The notes below the pieces were generated by a model. The model was not told the origin of the DNA. It worked only from the letters and a program-made list of their open reading frames with translations, and made no database searches. A stretch of DNA of 64,000 nucleotides from NCBI RefSeq assembly GCF_000203795.2, contig NW_006281106.1, forward strand, positions 749,302 through 813,301. The letters run 5' to 3'. This DNA is from Batrachochytrium dendrobatidis JAM81 (lineage: Eukaryota; Chytridiomycota; Chytridiomycetes; Rhizophydiales). Position numbers and translations under genes: made by a program. Positions 32,732-44,179 of this stretch are shown here, piece after piece. Numbering within the stretch: position 1 is the stretch's first letter; the number at the start of each line of letters is the position of its first letter.

Positions 32732-35572
32732 TTAAACAATTGAAGAATTCACCATAGTAGCGTGTTGGCTACCATCAGTAAAAGTAAAATGACTAGCTTG
32801 TAGCGGTACATTGCAATAACTTTCAGTGGTTGTGGCTAATCTACCTTGAGTAGTATACATCAGAGGTGTTTTGTATAAAATCGCACTTGACTGTGGAGAT
32901 GATATACCTTTGGGAGAAATAGATTCAGCTGACATTCTCATACTGGTTGTAATCATATCAGGCAAAAGATCGTTGCCATCTTTGGTCTCTTGAAAAGACC
33001 GAGATGCCATACTTGGTGCCCAGTCATTTGTCATTTCATGAGTGCTAGAAAGTTGATTTAACATGGACGCACCAACACTCAAGTTGCTTTGAGTATCCAC
33101 ATAATCATTATGACTAGTCCTGAGTTGGGTTCTCGAGGAAGCTGCCAAAAACCCATTTCCTTTTGGTGTCGAGATTAATGGCAGCTCTGTTGTGATATGT
33201 GGTAAACGCGATGCTGGAGATAACAATGCGCTGCTTGTCGCAGGTATTTCAGCCATACCAGATATAAACCCATGCTGTTTCTTATTGTATACAGTAGACT
33301 CACTGGTGGACGCATGTTCAGTCACTAGATCTTGGATGGGAAGCAGCGATCTCGGTGATTGTAGTATAGGTTGTAGAGTGCTTGAAGCACTGGGCTGAAA
33401 ATTGGACTCGGTGCTTAAAGGCATGGAAATACTGGGTGCATATGTAAAAGAAAAGCACATTGGAGTACTTTCTACCAGTCCATTCGTGGTATTCATGCCA
33501 GGTATATTTGAGTCTGATCCAAGTTGTTTTGCCACAGTGAGAAACATTGTTTCCGAGTCATAAGGGTAGCTTATACTTTCTTGAGTGCACATCTCTTGTG
33601 TTCCCTGTTGATTGCCTATCTGCATTGGAAATGGCATGTTCAAAAACGGCTGTACAGATTGTATATCTGTGGATACACAGTGACTCTTGTCAACAAAATG
33701 CGCTTGCTTTGCCGACTGTTTGAGTGGAGAATACGACCCACTTACTAAAGGTATTCCAAGTCTCTGCGGCTGATTGGGGTTTGAAAATAAAAGATGTGAC
33801 TGTCCAGCCACAGAATTCAACTCTTTTTGAGCAGCCATGGCTGCTGCTCTTGTTTGTTTAAGATTCTTTTTTGGACCCTTGATTCGATCCTTGCGAGGAA
33901 CATCAGTGCATGAGAGCTCAATACCGTGAATTACACAGCGATTACAAGGTCGTTCATGGCTGCATTTTTTACATGCCTTGCGACAATTGATGCATGCGGT
34001 TTTTACCTGATCGCGTTTCCGCTTGTTGGCTTCTTCGGTAAGCTTTAATCGAGCCAAATGTGCTGCATACAGTTCTGTAGAACCATCTATCCACAGTGGG
34101 GTAGATGTGGCTGCCGTAGATGAAAGTTTATACTCTGCTCCAGAATTGGAACTGGTCGATATTTTCATTGCAGTAGTTGAGAATGATGCATTGTCTGATT
34201 GCGATTTGGATGACATTGTGGGTGATGCAATTGTAGAATGAATCATATCATTTGTAGATGGAGTTTGCTCAAATAACTCAGCAGAGACATTGATGTCATT
34301 CCTCTCATTGCACTGCTCAGCCTGAAAGTCGCAGTGTTGGGCATTTTGTTTCTCCATCACAGATTGATCCGATCTTGAAACATGGAGTCGTTTGGATGCT
34401 CGTGATTTACGTCTTGGTTTACAAGCTTTGGAAACTACACCATCGTCTGTATGAGGTGTGATGAGGGGCGTAGGTGAAGGCTGTCGTGAATTTTTTCTGG
34501 ATAAAGTCTGGGAATTAGCCTGGTTTTCATATGCATATATACCGGTTGAATCCATCATGCTTTGGTGGGCCGCATCTCTGTAGGCATTGACTGAGTGGAT
34601 TGAAATGGGAGGCATATAGGCTTGAAATCCATTAGACATTGATTCATAAGGGTAGCCAATCAAGGTTTGGTACTGGGATGAAGGCAACAGAGTATGAGGC
34701 TGCAGTTGCAATGGAATAACTTGCTGAAGCTGTGATGGATGATGAACCGCATCTTGATATGGATAGATATTGGTGGGCGATACTTGCAGTAATTGATGAT
34801 GAAAATCAACCCCAATCTGTGCATAATGACTGGTGGGAAACCCAGAATTTTGATGTGGAGCATACATAATCTGTTGGGTTGGCTGCTGTGCGTAATACTG
34901 TTGGGAAGGCAGGACAGCTGATTGTGCACTCAAATGAACAGCATTAGATGGAGTATATACGTACTGCAATGGCATAGATGCAGCAGTATGCATATATTGG
35001 TTTTGGTCATAAACGCTGTTTGAATGAATTATCTTTTTGGAGTTGGCATTGCAAGTGCCACTATCTGTATTGGCACGAACACGCTCGATTATACGCGGCG
35101 GAGACGACGCGACCAGCTCACCAGAAGTAGTTGAATTATAAGTTGCTTCAGTAACAGTACTCACTGACATTACGGGTGATATAGAGGTGGATACAAGGTT
35201 ATCCGATACCCTATTTTGCTGTTGAGCAGTGTTTATCGCATAAGAAAGATAGGCTGGGCTTTGATGCAGTGCAAACTGATGTTGAATCTGCGGGGTCACT
35301 TGGACAGAATTGATATCATGTACATTGGCAGGCTGGTGATGGTATTGAATGTGCGATAGCCCCAGCTGAGTATATCCTTGAAGGTGTTGTTGGGAAGGGG
35401 AAGATGAATGAAGATGCAACAATGATGGCGGAGGAACAAGAGGCAGGCGGTGTTGCTGAGAGTCCATGTCAATAGCAGGACATAAGCCCGACAGATTCTC
35501 AGCTATACTCTGACCACTGTGTGATGCATTTTCTGTCTCTGCACTTTCTAACAACAAGCAGTGAGTGAGCAT
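32732..35572 (-). CDS. Zn2Cys6 transcription factor, large, low-complexity flanks
   Basis: This is a 946-residue intronless gene. The Zn2Cys6 cluster is at about residues 520-560: TACINCRKACKKC, then PCNRCVIHGIELSC and DVPRKDRIKGPKKN. The cluster spacing and the following DVPRK put it in the same broad class as the regulator at 8300. It carries an extra Cys within the first half (CRKACKKC) and has no evident PAS domain. The flanks are rich in Gln, Ser, His and Tyr and probably disordered, with a basic patch near residues 380-400 (KACKPRRKSRASKRLHV) that may act as a nuclear localisation signal. It is a nuclear DNA-binding regulator with unknown targets. The long intergenic upstream region (35573-36896) is probably its promoter. 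Confidence 0.82.
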   Translation of the reverse strand: MLTHCLLLESAETENASHSGQSIAENLSGLCPAIDMDSQQHRLPLVPPPSLLHLHSSSPSQQHLQGYTQLGLSHIQYHHQPANVHDINSVQVTPQIQHQFALHQSPAYLSYAINTAQQQNRVSDNLVSTSISPVMSVSTVTEATYNSTTSGELVASSPPRIIERVRANTDSGTCNANSKKIIHSNSVYDQNQYMHTAASMPLQYVYTPSNAVHLSAQSAVLPSQQYYAQQPTQQIMYAPHQNSGFPTSHYAQIGVDFHHQLLQVSPTNIYPYQDAVHHPSQLQQVIPLQLQPHTLLPSSQYQTLIGYPYESMSNGFQAYMPPISIHSVNAYRDAAHQSMMDSTGIYAYENQANSQTLSRKNSRQPSPTPLITPHTDDGVVSKACKPRRKSRASKRLHVSRSDQSVMEKQNAQHCDFQAEQCNERNDINVSAELFEQTPSTNDMIHSTIASPTMSSKSQSDNASFSTTAMKISTSSNSGAEYKLSSTAATSTPLWIDGSTELYAAHLARLKLTEEANKRKRDQVKTACINCRKACKKCSHERPCNRCVIHGIELSCTDVPRKDRIKGPKKNLKQTRAAAMAAQKELNSVAGQSHLLFSNPNQPQRLGIPLVSGSYSPLKQSAKQAHFVDKSHCVSTDIQSVQPFLNMPFPMQIGNQQGTQEMCTQESISYPYDSETMFLTVAKQLGSDSNIPGMNTTNGLVESTPMCFSFTYAPSISMPLSTESNFQPSASSTLQPILQSPRSLLPIQDLVTEHASTSESTVYNKKQHGFISGMAEIPATSSALLSPASRLPHITTELPLISTPKGNGFLAASSRTQLRTSHNDYVDTQSNLSVGASMLNQLSSTHEMTNDWAPSMASRSFQETKDGNDLLPDMITTSMRMSAESISPKGISSPQSSAILYKTPLMYTTQGRLATTTESYCNVPLQASHFTFTDGSQHATMVNSSIV

Positions 35573-36896
35573 TGTGTTTCAATTACTAAATATATATAAT
35601 TAAGCTGGTATAGATCTTGACGCAATGATGTAACAGTAGTAATCTAAATCAATTGGATCTAAATACAGAGTACAGTTGACATGGAAAAATAAGTAATCTG
35701 AAATTTCATAATGCACATTCTATTTATGCTAAAGACAACCCAATAGAATACGGTGTAGTAGATTGCAGATGATTTAAATGTAAAATATCAACTTTTTAAA
35801 GATCTGTATGTTATCAATGGTGTTGGTTTAATGGAAACGGAATACCTTATATATCTATTGCTCCGCAAAAAATACTTTGGTATAGCTGAATGTAGGGCCG
35901 ACGAAAGCTGAAAGTTTGAAAGTTGGATGAGTAGCAAGAGATAAATTCTGGCGGCCAGATACTGTGGCAAAATATAATTAAAAGTTCAAGGTGGATTTAG
36001 TACAGCCTCCCAAACTACAAAAATGCGAATAAAGCAGCTAGATAATGTGCAAAAAAGGGGGAGAGGCATAGTGAATATTAGATCCCATCAACTGACCGCA
36101 TAAATATAGACACTTGTTGAATCTATTGCAAACTCAGCTCCAACACGAGTAAACAGATGTGAGTTGGAAAAGCATCAGATGGGCGGAGAATATGTTTTAA
36201 TCTATTAAGGAGGAAAAAGTCAAGTCGAGTGCTTGTAGTTCAATATATAGACATGTGGATGCCACATTTTTTCCATAATTCCGACATACTACCATCGAAT
36301 ACTCTCGACAGACGCGTCCAGCCTCAAAACTAAATTTTATATGGATATTCTAGTTGGAATGTAGTAAATGGCTAAAATAGGCGGAGTTTTGGGTTCATGC
36401 AAAACGAAGTCGAGGAAAGGCTACTGCGAATACAGCCGAATAAAAAGCAAAGGTTGGTTTGGATATACATGACGCTGGTATTTTACCACAAACAAATATC
36501 ATACTTTTGAGCAACAACCATCTGGACCTCTGAAAATTGTATTTTATCATCATATCAAGAAATTAGATTGTATTAAGTGCTAGTTAGAGATTGAAAAATC
36601 TAGACCAATTCAATACATGGTATTTCAACTAAATAGCAAATATATTACTCATTAGATTCAAAATAAACTATGACAGTCTGAATACTTTATTACCAATCCA
36701 ACCTTGATCATTTTATATAAAACCAGCACATGTGAATGGAAATACAAGATGTGTATAATGAAGAGTGTCAATTTTACATGATGATTTTTCTGGCACTAAA
36801 AGCTCTTTGATATCCATCTTGTACAAGCGATTACACATGTTTGAGTATCAATCTTGTTATTAGTGCAGAGTTTAGCAGTCCTTTTGCATTTTTCTT
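35573..36896. other. Long intergenic region upstream of Zn2Cys6 gene
   Basis: About 1.3 kb, AT-rich, between the regulator start at 35572 and the NSE1 stop at 36897. The terminal inverted repeat motif is not seen, and no exon or RNA gene is recognised. It probably includes the long promoter and 5' leader of the minus-strand regulator. Confidence 0.4.
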
Positions 36897-38346
36897 TCAA
36901 GTAGACATCTGTTTTCGTTTCGCAGAGCGCGACTCCACTATTTGCTCGTCACCAGAATTCGACATACAATCGGTATCAACCTCGTCTTTATCTTGGGTGA
37001 ATTGGTCGCGTACAGGTGCTGAATTTTCTTCTATTGATTCTCCATGATTATTTACTGTTTGGTCCTGTTGGTGCTCCAATGTAACAGGCCATGGTGTAGT
37101 GCACTTGTAGCAATTGCGAATTGCTCGGTCCCCAAAAACTTTAAAAACACAGTGTTGATGTAATGCAACATTACATTCGTTATTGGCACATTGCGTTGTC
37201 TAGTATTTTTAAAAATCAATGCCATGAGCTAATGAATACCAAGCATGATGAATAGCATAATTTGGAAATTCTTACATTGGTGGTAAGAATCTGGAAACAA
37301 GACGAACATTCAAAAATATCTTCGGGGTACTCTTCCAACAGATATGGACGCAATTCAAAGATGGATCTAACTCCAAGAGTCAACTTTCCATTTCTGCAAA
37401 TCAAACATTCATGATCCCAATTAATTACCTTGTAAGCACCAATATACCAGCGTTATATATCAAAAATCAGCAATTAAAAATAAATGTACCATACCTATCT
37501 AGTAGCCAATTATCTTGAACCAAGCGAGAAATAAGCATTTCTGCGTTTTCTTTGGTTAGTGCAGGTTTGACATGAGATGCAGCTCTTAATGCCTTTAATG
37601 AAGAAAGCTCATATAATCCATTGGATTTTTCTACAATCAAAAGCTCAATCTAGATATCGTATAAATTAGTATGATGTTGCATTCAATTGATAATCCATGA
37701 CTATTGCAGATGGTGGTGCGAATACAACATACCATCTTTTTGAAAAAGCTGACTTCGCTAGGAGTGTAGGCAGCAGCCAACTGTGCAAGTTCATCGGTAT
37801 GAATATTGATCTATATCATATGCAGAAATAGAATGAATGGTGGATGCTTTGAACGCATAATGAATACAAAAATCATGACTATTATGCTATTATGTACCAA
37901 AACCAAAGTGTCTTTGCCAGTATTTGGATCAATACCTCTCTTGACCTCTAACCCTACTTTGTTTCCTAATTCGGCATTGATCTGGTTTACAAAAGCTGCA
38001 AGCCCAAGCATACTTGTTTTTTCTAGATCATTGGCATATATTTAATGTTTAAAAGTGAATCAGATACAAGAGTAAACAAGTTGGTTAGCGGTATATTAAG
38101 GATTTCAACTGCTGAATAAATGCTCTAACCAAAATTACCTTGCTGTGCTATCTTGGTATACAGTTCTGTAGCATCAGTAACAGTCATGACTTGGCGAACC
38201 ATTAAACCTTGCAGAAACATGCGATGCACATCTCCATATGTGGATTCATTTGTTAAAGTATGTTCAGTAATATCAGCATGATCAGATTCTATATCCACAT
38301 CAGCAATGAGTGAAGAAGCAGAGCGAGTATATCCAGAAACACCCAT
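36897..38346 (-). CDS. NSE1: SMC5/6 complex subunit Nse1 (RING-like)
   Basis: Six exons, complement(38139..38346, 37898..38022, 37733..37810, 37495..37649, 37276..37393, 36897..37199), encode 328 residues with all phases consistent. The N-terminus has the Nse1 landmark DVHRMFLQGLMVRQVMT followed by ATELYTKIAQQ. The middle is a winged-helix region (LAAFVNQINAEL, INIHTDELAQLAAAYTPSE). The C-terminal variant RING spans an intron: CSSCFQILTTN, then QCANNEC, LHQHCVFKVFG and NCYKC followed by PWP. Nse1 pairs with Nse3 and acts as a ubiquitin ligase in the SMC5/6 genome-maintenance complex. The acidic tail after the RING ends in a basic KRKQ stretch. Start: MGVSGYTRS at 38346. A MITE lies just upstream. 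Confidence 0.92.
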
Positions 38347-38379
38347 GATAATAAAATGTTAAACTTGAACTTGAAAACC

Positions 38380-38761
38380 ATTCACGTAAAATCAATCATT
38401 TTTATATCTTGTTGCTTTTGAATATAAAATGATTGAGTGATCGTTGTGTTTTCTTAATGAACATTCTCGACCCAATATAAGCACAATGATCATCATATAA
38501 TACAAACTGCTCTTTAACACTCATACATTGTATGACCATCAGATTTGTCCGAATTCAGATATTGGGCTCAACTGTTGTCAAACTATTGTTGTATTCTAAT
38601 CTTACAGATACGCTCGCGTTCTAATTCAAGAGAACATCACAAATGACAATCATCAAGAAACCAGTCAACTAATGAGTTCAATGTTGTCCAGTCAATTTGA
38701 CGCCAGTCTACAACACTGACTATTTAATATTTCAACACTTTGTATTTCATTTTACGTGAAT
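38380..38761 (+). repeat. Subfamily-A MITE-like element, copy 3 (382 bp)
   Basis: It is exactly the same length as the copy at 24725-25106 and nearly identical to it, with ends ATTCACGTAAAATCAATC and TTCATTTTACGTGAAT. It fills most of the 467-bp gap between the divergent start codons of NSE1 (38346) and the gene at 38814, so it sits in their shared promoter. Confidence 0.9.
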
Positions 38762-38813
38762 ACGGCCTGCAAGTTGGTCTGTATATAGTTATTGACTGGC
38801 TGCTACTACTATA

Positions 38814-41800
38814 ATGTTGACTACTGGAATCACCGAACCACAGCCAATTCTAGATCAATTCACTAGTCCAACTCGCTCTAAACAGCGCACTGCAGTCTTT
38901 GGCACTCCAGGCGCTTATCACAAATCCGCTCCTCATATCGTTTTTTTGATCGACTTGGCTGGCCTTGTTCCTACAACTAACAAGGCTGCATTCAGCAGTA
39001 CGGAGCAATTCAATCAGTCTAATATCCAAACTACTTTGTTGGCATCTGTTCTTAAAATCCTAGTTTATTTCCATGTTCATATTAATCCAAACCTGACTTG
39101 GGGTTATGAAATCATTAATACTGCTACTTGCAGCAGTCAATCGAGCGAATTAGCTGACCGATGTGGCCCAACTGCTGGGCCATACTCATCTACCATGGCC
39201 GATAAAAATGGTAGTTGCCATTCTGAAAAGTCCATTTTAGATTTAGGATCCGAGGCAATTGTTGGTCTCAACAATGCGATTGCCAAACACATTGCAGCAC
39301 ATTCAACACCAGCCACTAGCTCATCATCCAACCTTGTTCAGATTATAAAAGTATGCAAAAGACTTCTGGTTCAAGTTCCTTGGCATAATGGCCCAGCAGG
39401 AACATTTCAATCTCCTCTAAAACCCACATTAACTAAACTCGACACAACCAAGGGGAACATCAAGAACCGATCTTATCTTTTTATTATTTCGCGAATTCCG
39501 TTTACAGCAGCCGACCTTGCCAAATCTATCGATATGGTAGATCCAGAACTTGTCGCATCTGCAGAAACACAGGCTGGATTTATGTCTATTTTGATGTATG
39601 CCAAGAATGAGTTGGTGTCCAAGAACATTTGGGAGGATTTTGTCGGACGACGTGTTGCTGTGTCGTGGATTTTCCCGATGCCAATCAAACCTAGTTTAGA
39701 TGGATACAGAATCCAATCAATGGTTTTTGCTGTTGCAAGGAGCTATGGTGGATCTGTAATGACGTTTTCTGAATTGCTGAGCACGAAAAAATGGACGCAG
39801 TCATTGGAATCCATGCAATTGATATATCCGAGAACAGTTGAAACTGCACTTTCAAGGCAAGTAATTCAAGCCAAATCAGAATTGGCTTTGATTCAAGTTA
39901 TGCAAAAACCGCTTATTCCTGTCGGGTCGCTTAAATATCCTTGCCTACTTACAACACGGGCCATGTGCACTATTTCTGGATACAATATCAAACCAATTCT
40001 GTTGAAATTCACAAGCATGCTAGTGTAGGTTACGTATGCTTAAATCACTTGATGTTTTAAATTGATGGCTAAACTATACCTTTGTTACGATATTATTTTA
40101 TTGCATAGTTCCAACAAAACTGCATCCCCATTTGACACATCGGTCGATTCTATTCAATGTGCAAAAACAATTCCGTTAAATCGACTTGATAAAGTCTTTT
40201 TTTCTGAAGACAAGTTTTTCTGTGTATGTCAGCAACTTCCTAATGATCAAGTTCTTGCATCTACGTCTAAACTTTTACCCGATGGTAGTGATTTTGAAAA
40301 AATTGAGATTGAGGCGGATCTACTGATAACAATGCTGGACTATTTTCAGTCTGCATTGGTTGTGTCTCTTCCTATGAAATCGCAGTCTAGTTTATCCAAC
40401 AAAGCGACTTCTTGTGAATTAGATAACCCGTTTGAGAACCCATTTGGAGACGTGGCATCTGATTTACCATCAACCAAAGTAGATACATTTGAAACACGTA
40501 CGGCAGTTTTGATTCCATTCATGTCTTGTATGTTTTTATGCCACATCATTTGCAAAGATCAAGAAGAAATCTTTTTAGAATCAACAGTCGGAGGTATTTT
40601 GGATAAAGAAAATGACGCAGTACATTTGGCTACTGATGCAAGTGTAGATTCGTTAGTTTGGAATTGGTTGCATCCAAAGAATGTTTCAGTTTTGTCAGAT
40701 TTTTTAACAAAAAGTCACTGGACATACGAGACTGCTGATGAACTGCGCCATATGCTGTTTGATCTATGGTCACCCAACATGATAAGGTATAGTTTTGTTT
40801 ACAGATGCGCGGTGGATGTTTGCTGACTTACAATCTAATGTATCTGAATTCTGTTTTGATTGGGTCGCAGTCAAACTCCACGCAGGCAACGGTTGTCTGT
40901 CAAAAAACCTGTAAAGGCAATTGTTGAAGATCCTGAAATAACAGAACCAGATGTTCCAACAGTGGCATTTGACTTACCCATGACAATTTCTGGCGTGCTG
41001 TCAAAACTAGTGTATTGCTACTATGATGTTTTATATGAAAAGGTATGATTCGTGATTGAAATTTTAATGATTGGGCACGAATGAGTGGTTTACATTTAGT
41101 TCAATTTGATAGACAACACTGTCCCAGCTGATTGGCGATCAACTTCCATGTATATATAATGCACTTATTGGCCTCGTATCTTCTGATGAGAGCATGGACG
41201 CGGTAGGTTGATTTTATATCTATATCATGCATTACTTTGTGAATATACCAAGTTCAATTTGGCTATTCGCTTTACAATTCTAATAACTATAACAAGTAAT
41301 ACTTATTTTATGCTATTAGACTGAAATTCTGTTAAATTTTTATCAAGAAAAAATACTGCTATCTATTCAAGCACAAAAAAAGCGTCATCAGCTTCTTCCG
41401 TCACAGTTGTCTGAAATCTTTTCTTCATCAAAGCCCATCAATTTAGTTAAGGATGAGTTGAGGATAGAAGAGATCTCAGCGGCAATACTATGGGCCGAGC
41501 GATTAAAGAATCAATTAGAATCCCATCAAAAGCAAGATCTAAAAAAAGTACAGGGCGAGATTCAGTGCCAAGCACGACAACTACGGACTAACGAAGCCTT
41601 GTTGCAAATGACATTTTGGATGGAGTGTTTGCGTATTCATATTGATACAGGACATCCTTTGCCAAATATGAAACTTATTGAACCGGAACCAGCTAAATTT
41701 GGCATAAAAGGAAAATCTGGGTCAAAGTCCAAAAATAAACCAGATATTGCTGGGGTAGGCGGAAAGGAGCGACGAGAAGAGATCGTCAAAGCAATATCAG

Positions 41801-42970
41801 AGCAGATGGATCAGGTGTGTATCTGGTCGGTTTTGAGCAACATGAATACAGAAACAGCCAAAGGCATACAACCGGCAGATGACCGACAAGGCAATCTTCT
41901 TTGGCACAGTTTTGTCGCGCCTGTAGCAATTATGTTGTAAGTCATCAGTTGCTTGGTTTGGAAGCAGATATTCTGGTTTTTCGTAGCATTGTCTTTTATA
42001 GCACAATCAAGTCTAATATACTTGTTTGGCTGGGGTTATAATGCATTGGCTATATATAAGCTATCAAGAGCTATTGCCTGATGTTGTGGAGCTTTTGATT
42101 ACCAAAGTAGGAGGAGATGCTACAGAGCAAGTATCCCAAGCCGAGCCAGTCACGCCTTTTTTTAAAAAAACAGCATCTTTATCCATGTCAAGCCAAGCAT
42201 CTGCCAAGCGCAGTTTGGACCATTTGAAGACGGAAAAAAGTCGTCTCAAAAAACGGCCGAGTTTAATTGATATGTTCAAAAACGTACAAGAGGATTCTCA
42301 CGATGGTATCATGAAAAAAAACATGGGAGATCCATGTGACGAAGAGCAAGTGTATCGGGGTCATTGGTTTCGATCTCGATCTGGAAAAGAAAAACCAACT
42401 CATATGGTAAAGACAGCAACAGCACCGTCGCTTATTAGTACTGCAAATACAATGACTGCTCGATCAGCAGCATTAGCACAGCGTAAAACCCGATCTGTAT
42501 TACGGAATCTATCTCGACGACAGATTCAAGTTGTACAAACTGGTGCAAAAAAATCACGGACAGGGCAGTCAATATCGATGAATGCGGTTGATATAGCTCA
42601 ACCTAATACCGATAGCGTACTGAATACGGGCAAATCATCAGATTTGAAGCAACAAGCTTCTCATGGGAAAATCACACTGGATGAGTTTCTTGGAAAGTTA
42701 TCCCATCCAATAGATGTTTCCAAGCCAAAAACAACGGCTGGTCCATCGGCGTGTATTACATTGGTACCATCAACTCCCATGTCCAAGCGCACGTCAAAGC
42801 AGCAATATATATTTCCGAAATGCGGACTGAAATGGCAGACTGAAGGGCTCAATATATTACCAAAGGGTCACGAGAGCAGAACTGAATTAGCAGAGACTGC
42901 CGCTATATTCATGTCACCAAAAAAACGGACTAAAATGATATGCAAGGATGCTGATGTGTTTGGAGAGTAA
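38814..42970 (+). CDS. Possible Treslin/Sld3-like replication-initiation protein (low-confidence family)
   Basis: Six exons are proposed: 38814..~40000, 40109..40786, 40871..41042, 41128..41202, 41320..41816 and 42061..42970. Phases agree from exon 2 on, but the end of exon 1 is uncertain (its frame runs to a stop at 40028, so a weak donor just before must be used). The N-terminal part begins a hydrophobic VWA-like strand HIVFLIDLAGLV and LLASVLKILVYFHV, reminiscent of the Treslin N-domain. A helical middle (ELRIEEISAAILWAERLK, RTNEALLQMTFWMECLRI) recalls the Sld3/Treslin domain. The C-terminus is basic and Ser/Thr-rich with SP/TP sites (VPSTPMSKR). Sld3/Treslin recruits Cdc45 at origins after CDK phosphorylation. 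This assignment rests on weak patterns only; the alternative is an uncharacterised fungal protein. Confidence 0.4.
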
Positions 42971-44179
42971 ATTGCCGCCATATCCAAGTAAAATGGAGGG
43001 CTAAACAAGGGTGTCTATAATAAACAGCCATTTTAAGGGATGATTGGTGTTGATGTACTGACAGTGATGAGTTTGACAGCATAAAGCAGTCGAGTTCAAT
43101 ATCTGGACTAATGCATGAATTTGGGTTTAAAGTGGGATCGTACAATGTATGGCTGCGCCAAAAAGGAATAATTGTGGTTCAAAACTATAGTTTGTAGTAT
43201 AAGTGGAAGTTGTTTATTGGATTGAGAATGACTATTAAATCCAACTCTAACGAGTACAACGAATACCTAGCATTATTTCCAAACAGTTGTACAGAAAAGC
43301 ACTTCATTTTCATAATTGTATTTTGAAATTTCAAGTATTTCTGATATATGACGCATGATGACAATTTCTTATTCCATTGTCGCTGGCTGCGATGAAAACA
43401 ATTCTTGCATAAAGCTCATTTGACCACTTTTGTGATTGAGTTTTATTCTTGTGACAACCAACACCAAATTTAGTGTTCTTTTGGAACTCGAAGTTTTGGG
43501 AGTTGCATAATGAGCTGTTGATTGTCCAATGAATTACCCACTTCCACAGCACCGCTGCATCGTCCAATAGGGACATGTAGGGTCTCACAGCACCGTCGCA
43601 TCATCCCTTATGACAAATGGCAATATTGTTTTCAAGCCTTGGCCCTAGCTTGAATATTGTGCTCGCAATTTTAATAATAGACTCATTTCGTGTTTTTGGC
43701 CCACCATAAATGTGTCAGATGATGCTTCATCAAGATGGATTCCACCTGTTGCACTGCTATATCAAGCGCATGCGTTGCCAAATACTGTCAGCCTACTGTA
43801 ATTGGGTTGCTTGGTTCAAAAGTGTGTTTTGAACTATCGGTAGATTGTATGTTGGCTTGAATGACACGAGCATCTATCGTGTCTCGTGTATCACAGCGAC
43901 AATCTAGTTTGCTGAGTTTGGTGGTCTCGATTTAATGCGAGAACTTGTAGGCTAGATACAGTCTGTGCTAGTCTAAAACGACAATGAAATGTCTAAAAAA
44001 CCTGCAAAGATCAATGCCATCAAAATGGTTTCAAAACACGGCAAAATTAGGTTGAAATATAAATAAACATTTTCTGCGTTCTCATTCTTTTGTCTTGTAA
44101 AATCAAATCCACGAAACAGTTCGGCTTGAATTGATCCAAAGTATATAGCAGTCTAGCCACTCGTTTCTACACCGATATC
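42971..44179. other. Intergenic region with subfamily-B element
   Basis: About 1.2 kb. The left 350 bp contain a subfamily-B element. Near 43550-43610 an imperfect duplication of 'cacagcaccgctgcatcgtcc' occurs about 40 bp apart. The rest has no recognisable exon or RNA gene and probably includes the permease promoter. Confidence 0.45.
43010..43325 (+). repeat. Subfamily-B MITE-like element, diverged
   Basis: It shares the block 'gatcgtacaatgtatggctgcgcc', the palindrome AAACTATAGTTT at 43182-43193, and 'cagttgtacagaaaagc' with the other subfamily-B copies. A decayed right end (TTCATTTTCATAAT) is at about 43305. The left boundary is uncertain. Confidence 0.5.

Noticed and set aside
43546..43610. 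Imperfect duplication of a ~20-bp 'cacagcaccg' unit
   Set aside because: There are only two copies with no conserved context, so it is too weak to call a functional repeat.
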